The notes under the pieces: model-generated
What the model was told of the DNA's origin: nothing
Database searches by the model: none
The model's input: only the letters and a program-made list of their open reading frames with translations
Made by a program: the position numbers and the translations under genes
Part shown: positions 42,366 to 44,588 of the stretch, in pieces
Numbering within the stretch: the first letter of the stretch is position 1
How the letters are laid out: the number at the start of each line of letters is the position of its first letter
Source of the DNA: a virus
Direction: 5' to 3' (one strand)
IMG/VR virus record: IMGVR_UViG_3300021963_000222
Coordinates: 1-44,588 of that record
Length of the DNA stretch: 44,588 nucleotides

Positions 42366-43139
42366 TTAGTTCCACTGAAGGAAGTAAGATGGGGTGTTTT
42401 CCCCGTTGATCATTTCCATTACTTCTTGCATTTCAGCATCCCCCATTGCTTTTAGATCTGTTGAATTAACTTGGACCCCACCTGGAAGATTATAGTTGAA
42501 AGCACTAATAACTCTAGCCAAACTCTGCTTTGCTTTTGCTCTGCAGTATCTAGAGAAGAGTTCATCGTCAAAAAGTTCGTAATCTTCAATTGCAACAAAG
42601 CAACTAACTGCTACCGACTTAACATAGTTATTTGGACCTGTTCCAACGTTATTTGGCGAGCCTGCTGGGTTTCTACCTAAGATGGTAAGTTTTTTAGTGT
42701 TTTTGTTCCATCTGAAAGCAAATGTTTCTAGAAGATAGGCTTTAGCCAAATCAAAGTAAGAATACATTACTGTTCTATAAACCAAGTTATCCCCCATAAA
42801 AGGAGAAAGAAGTAACTCTGATCCCAGAAGTTTCGAGCTTCCAAAATCCCTATCTGGATTACCGGAAATCCCTGGATTGTTTGCTTCCCTAACATCAAAG
42901 ACAGTTACAATTTTTTCAGGAAGTTGAATCTGTCTGGTTCTTAAAAATTCTGGGGTAGCAAAAAGGGTAGAACCAAGAACAAAAAATCTTTGCTCTACAG
43001 CATATTGATAGTTGTCGTACATCCAAGCTTTAGCCCGGTTGATGATCCTAATGATCTCTTGATCGTTAAGATTATATGGAAGTGAACAAGACGCAGATAA
43101 ATCGTCTTTAATCTCTTGTATTAGTTCTGCTTCTGTCAT
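42366..43139 (-). CDS. probable neck or tail-completion structural protein, 257 aa
   Basis: The family is not certain. The protein starts with a helical segment (EAELIQEIKDDLSASCSLPYNL) and then DQEIIRIINRAKAWMYDNY. A beta section follows (LPEKIVTVFDVRE), and then a long mixed region with YFDLAKAYLLETFAFRW, a short hairpin KKLTILGR, and a helix RAKAKQSLARVISAFNY. This is the sort of head-tail connector or neck protein (gp13/gp14-type) found just before wedge genes, but no diagnostic motif is visible. Residues 98-118 and 158-175 are Gly/Asn/Pro loops. The stop lies 59 nt before the gp25 start, a comparatively large gap that contains the gp25 hairpin. Virion location is likely from context. Confidence 0.5.
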   Translation of the reverse strand: MTEAELIQEIKDDLSASCSLPYNLNDQEIIRIINRAKAWMYDNYQYAVEQRFFVLGSTLFATPEFLRTRQIQLPEKIVTVFDVREANNPGISGNPDRDFGSSKLLGSELLLSPFMGDNLVYRTVMYSYFDLAKAYLLETFAFRWNKNTKKLTILGRNPAGSPNNVGTGPNNYVKSVAVSCFVAIEDYELFDDELFSRYCRAKAKQSLARVISAFNYNLPGGVQVNSTDLKAMGDAEMQEVMEMINGENTPSYFLQWN

Positions 43140-43141
43140 GG

Positions 43142-44563
43142 TTAATATAATTTTTTATATGTCCAGTTTTGGTCTCTAAACTTTTGAGGTTTGAAATGAA
43201 CATTGACGTCTTTTAATCTAGAATCTGCGATGAATCTTTCTCGTCTAACTTCTTCAAAGTCTTTTACTTTCTCAGTTTCTTCGGAAACTTTAGCATTTCT
43301 TCCAAGATCTGCTTTTCTTATCACACCACCTTTAATGTCACAATCTATGATTTTATCTTCACAGTCGATGTAACACTCGTCTAGATGATTAGAATAGTCC
43401 ACAGAGGTGGATTTCACCTTACTATTAGAAACGGTATTTCCTGTGAAAAGTTGACATTCCTCTAGTTGAGAATTTTTAACTGAACATCCATATAGATTGC
43501 AGTTAAAAAGTTTAGATCCCTTAATGTCGCAGTCAAGAAGATCTATATCTGTAATGTAAGAAGCATCCCTGCATCTAGCATCCTTTAACTGGAATCTTCC
43601 GGTAGAAGTATCATAGTTGAAGAATCCGTGTCTAACTCCTCCTTCTACAATCAGATCGAAAATTTTCTCTCTGATCATCGGATAATATGTTTTGATGTTT
43701 TCTTCAAACCCCTTCAAATCGACCAAGAGATGAATGTCAGGATAGTGCATAAAGAATGCTCTAGGATCCGAGAAGCTCTTTACAACCTTAGAATATTCTC
43801 TCATCATTTGTTTTAGAGTTTCTAAATCTTTCTGAGAATATTGAGTTCTCCCACTAAGAATATTATAGAGGTGGATTATAACATAATCTATGATCTCTCT
43901 AATTTCTGTTATTTTCTTCTGATAGTCTCTTCCTCCTAGATATCTAATCTCAATGTATCCATCTTTTAGTTTTGTAAAGTTGGCTCCATAATATTTGTCA
44001 TCTGGAAGTTTGAAAATCTTAGGGTCTATTGACACCAAATCTTCGATAGAGGTGAATCTGTTTCTCGGAACGATCTTTTTAATTGACTTAGCATAAACGT
44101 TGTTTGTTCTGTTTCCAAACTTGGAATAAATTACTCCTTCATCTAGACCAAGAATAAACTGAAGTTTGTCCAGATTTTCCATTCTTGTAACAACGTCCTT
44201 TCTCATCTTGTCAAAGCTAATTGAGAATTGAAAAGCACATTTATCGTTTGTCCATCCATTTTCGTCTATCCATCTTAGAACTCTGATAAGAACAGGCATT
44301 GCTTCTGCATATGGCATGGGACCTGTAATCAGCTCGTTCATTTTGCTCCCACCCGAATAATCAGGTTCAAGCTTAAAAGTATCCGAGTTAACAGGAATCT
44401 TAGAGTGGTACTTTGAGGATAGAATAATCTTTTTACCTAATAACTTTGATAAAGACTCCACGATTCTACCACGAACCATGTTGGAAAAGAATTCAAATTC
44501 AAATCCAATCACAGCTGCGTTTAAAGCATGTAGTTTATCAAAGTGATTTAGGTTATTGGACAT
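43142..44563 (-). CDS. amidoligase-like protein fused to a pentapeptide-repeat tail, 473 aa
   Basis: The first ~240 residues match the glutamine-synthetase-like amidoligase (COOH-NH2 ligase) layout. The first strand GFEFEF holds paired acidic residues Glu22 and Glu24. A second element KLEPDYSGGSKMNELITGP holds Asp68, Ser70 and Glu77, and a third strand is AFQFSISFD (110-118). A later GYIEIRYLGGRDYQKK (202-217) contains Glu205 and Arg207. Such enzymes join amines to carboxylates in ATP-dependent peptide or cell-wall chemistry. Residues ~330-420 are C-terminal pentapeptide-like repeats (DCDIKGSKLFNCNLYGC and further A/N/D-L/x units), expected to form a right-handed beta-helix. The fusion is unusual. 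The substrate is unknown. It sits in front of the neck and baseplate genes, 25 nt from the window edge. Confidence 0.6.
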   Translation of the reverse strand: MSNNLNHFDKLHALNAAVIGFEFEFFSNMVRGRIVESLSKLLGKKIILSSKYHSKIPVNSDTFKLEPDYSGGSKMNELITGPMPYAEAMPVLIRVLRWIDENGWTNDKCAFQFSISFDKMRKDVVTRMENLDKLQFILGLDEGVIYSKFGNRTNNVYAKSIKKIVPRNRFTSIEDLVSIDPKIFKLPDDKYYGANFTKLKDGYIEIRYLGGRDYQKKITEIREIIDYVIIHLYNILSGRTQYSQKDLETLKQMMREYSKVVKSFSDPRAFFMHYPDIHLLVDLKGFEENIKTYYPMIREKIFDLIVEGGVRHGFFNYDTSTGRFQLKDARCRDASYITDIDLLDCDIKGSKLFNCNLYGCSVKNSQLEECQLFTGNTVSNSKVKSTSVDYSNHLDECYIDCEDKIIDCDIKGGVIRKADLGRNAKVSEETEKVKDFEEVRRERFIADSRLKDVNVHFKPQKFRDQNWTYKKLY

Positions 44564-44588
44564 CTACAGGTTTAGCGAATATTTTTCC

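Noticed and set aside
44507-44563. Capsid-targeting-like leader FDKLHALNA on the amidoligase-like protein
   Set aside because: It fits the pattern except that the critical Glu is Ala, so a prohead protease should not cut it. Probably chance.
1-44588. tRNA genes, CRISPR arrays, insertion sequences
   Set aside because: Coding is nearly continuous; no cloverleaf-sized gap, regularly spaced repeats, transposase or terminal inverted repeats were found.

Overview
The window is a 44.6 kb, AT-rich piece of a large myovirus (contractile-tailed phage) genome related to the T4 group. Recognisable T4-type genes include UvsW, UvsY, gp61 primase, gp32 ssDNA-binding protein, baseplate gp25 and gp6, a tail-tube-like protein and PhoH. 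The host is probably a member of Bacteroidota, possibly marine Flavobacteriia. The grounds are A/T-rich start sites with almost no Shine-Dalgarno sequences, PKD and Reg_prop-type modules in the virion proteins, and AGA-dominated arginine codons. The host is an inference and no host gene is present.

All genes except phoH lie on the minus strand, so transcription runs from high to low coordinates. Gaps are short and many neighbours overlap by 1-14 nt; no gap exceeds 120 bp.

From right to left the layout is as follows. (1) 44563-42366: an amidoligase-like protein with a pentapeptide-repeat tail, then a probable neck or structural protein. (2) 42306-35320: a baseplate-wedge block with gp25, gp6, a 190-aa protein in the gp53 position and a 1431-aa protein in the gp7 position. 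(3) 35307-9463: about 26 kb of mostly giant adsorption and tail proteins (PKD, beta-propeller, collagen-like and carbohydrate-binding-like modules). phoH interrupts this block on the plus strand, and a small membrane protein with a coiled-coil partner sits near its left end. (4) 9440-7938: a tail-tube-like protein and three small proteins. (5) 7902-2808: a replication and recombination block with a RuvC-like resolvase, gp32-like SSB (own leader and terminator), primase, a small protein, UvsY-like mediator and UvsW helicase. (6) 2762-1: a 161-aa protein, a Pol-beta-type nucleotidyltransferase, a 149-aa protein and an RNA-ligase-type nucleotidyltransferase cut by the window edge.

The most interesting signal is that three proteins (161 aa, the 308-aa nucleotidyltransferase and 81 aa) begin with a short leader ending in (V/L/I)-N-E. 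This resembles the T4 capsid-targeting sequence that is cleaved by the prohead protease. If it is real, the phage packages and injects a nucleotidyltransferase with its DNA, much as T4 injects Alt. Also notable are a perfect 10-bp hairpin that takes in the gp25 start codon, a gp32 leader laid out like the T4 autoregulatory operator, a Reg_prop-type propeller in a virion protein, a domain shared by two giant structural proteins, and an amidoligase/pentapeptide fusion.
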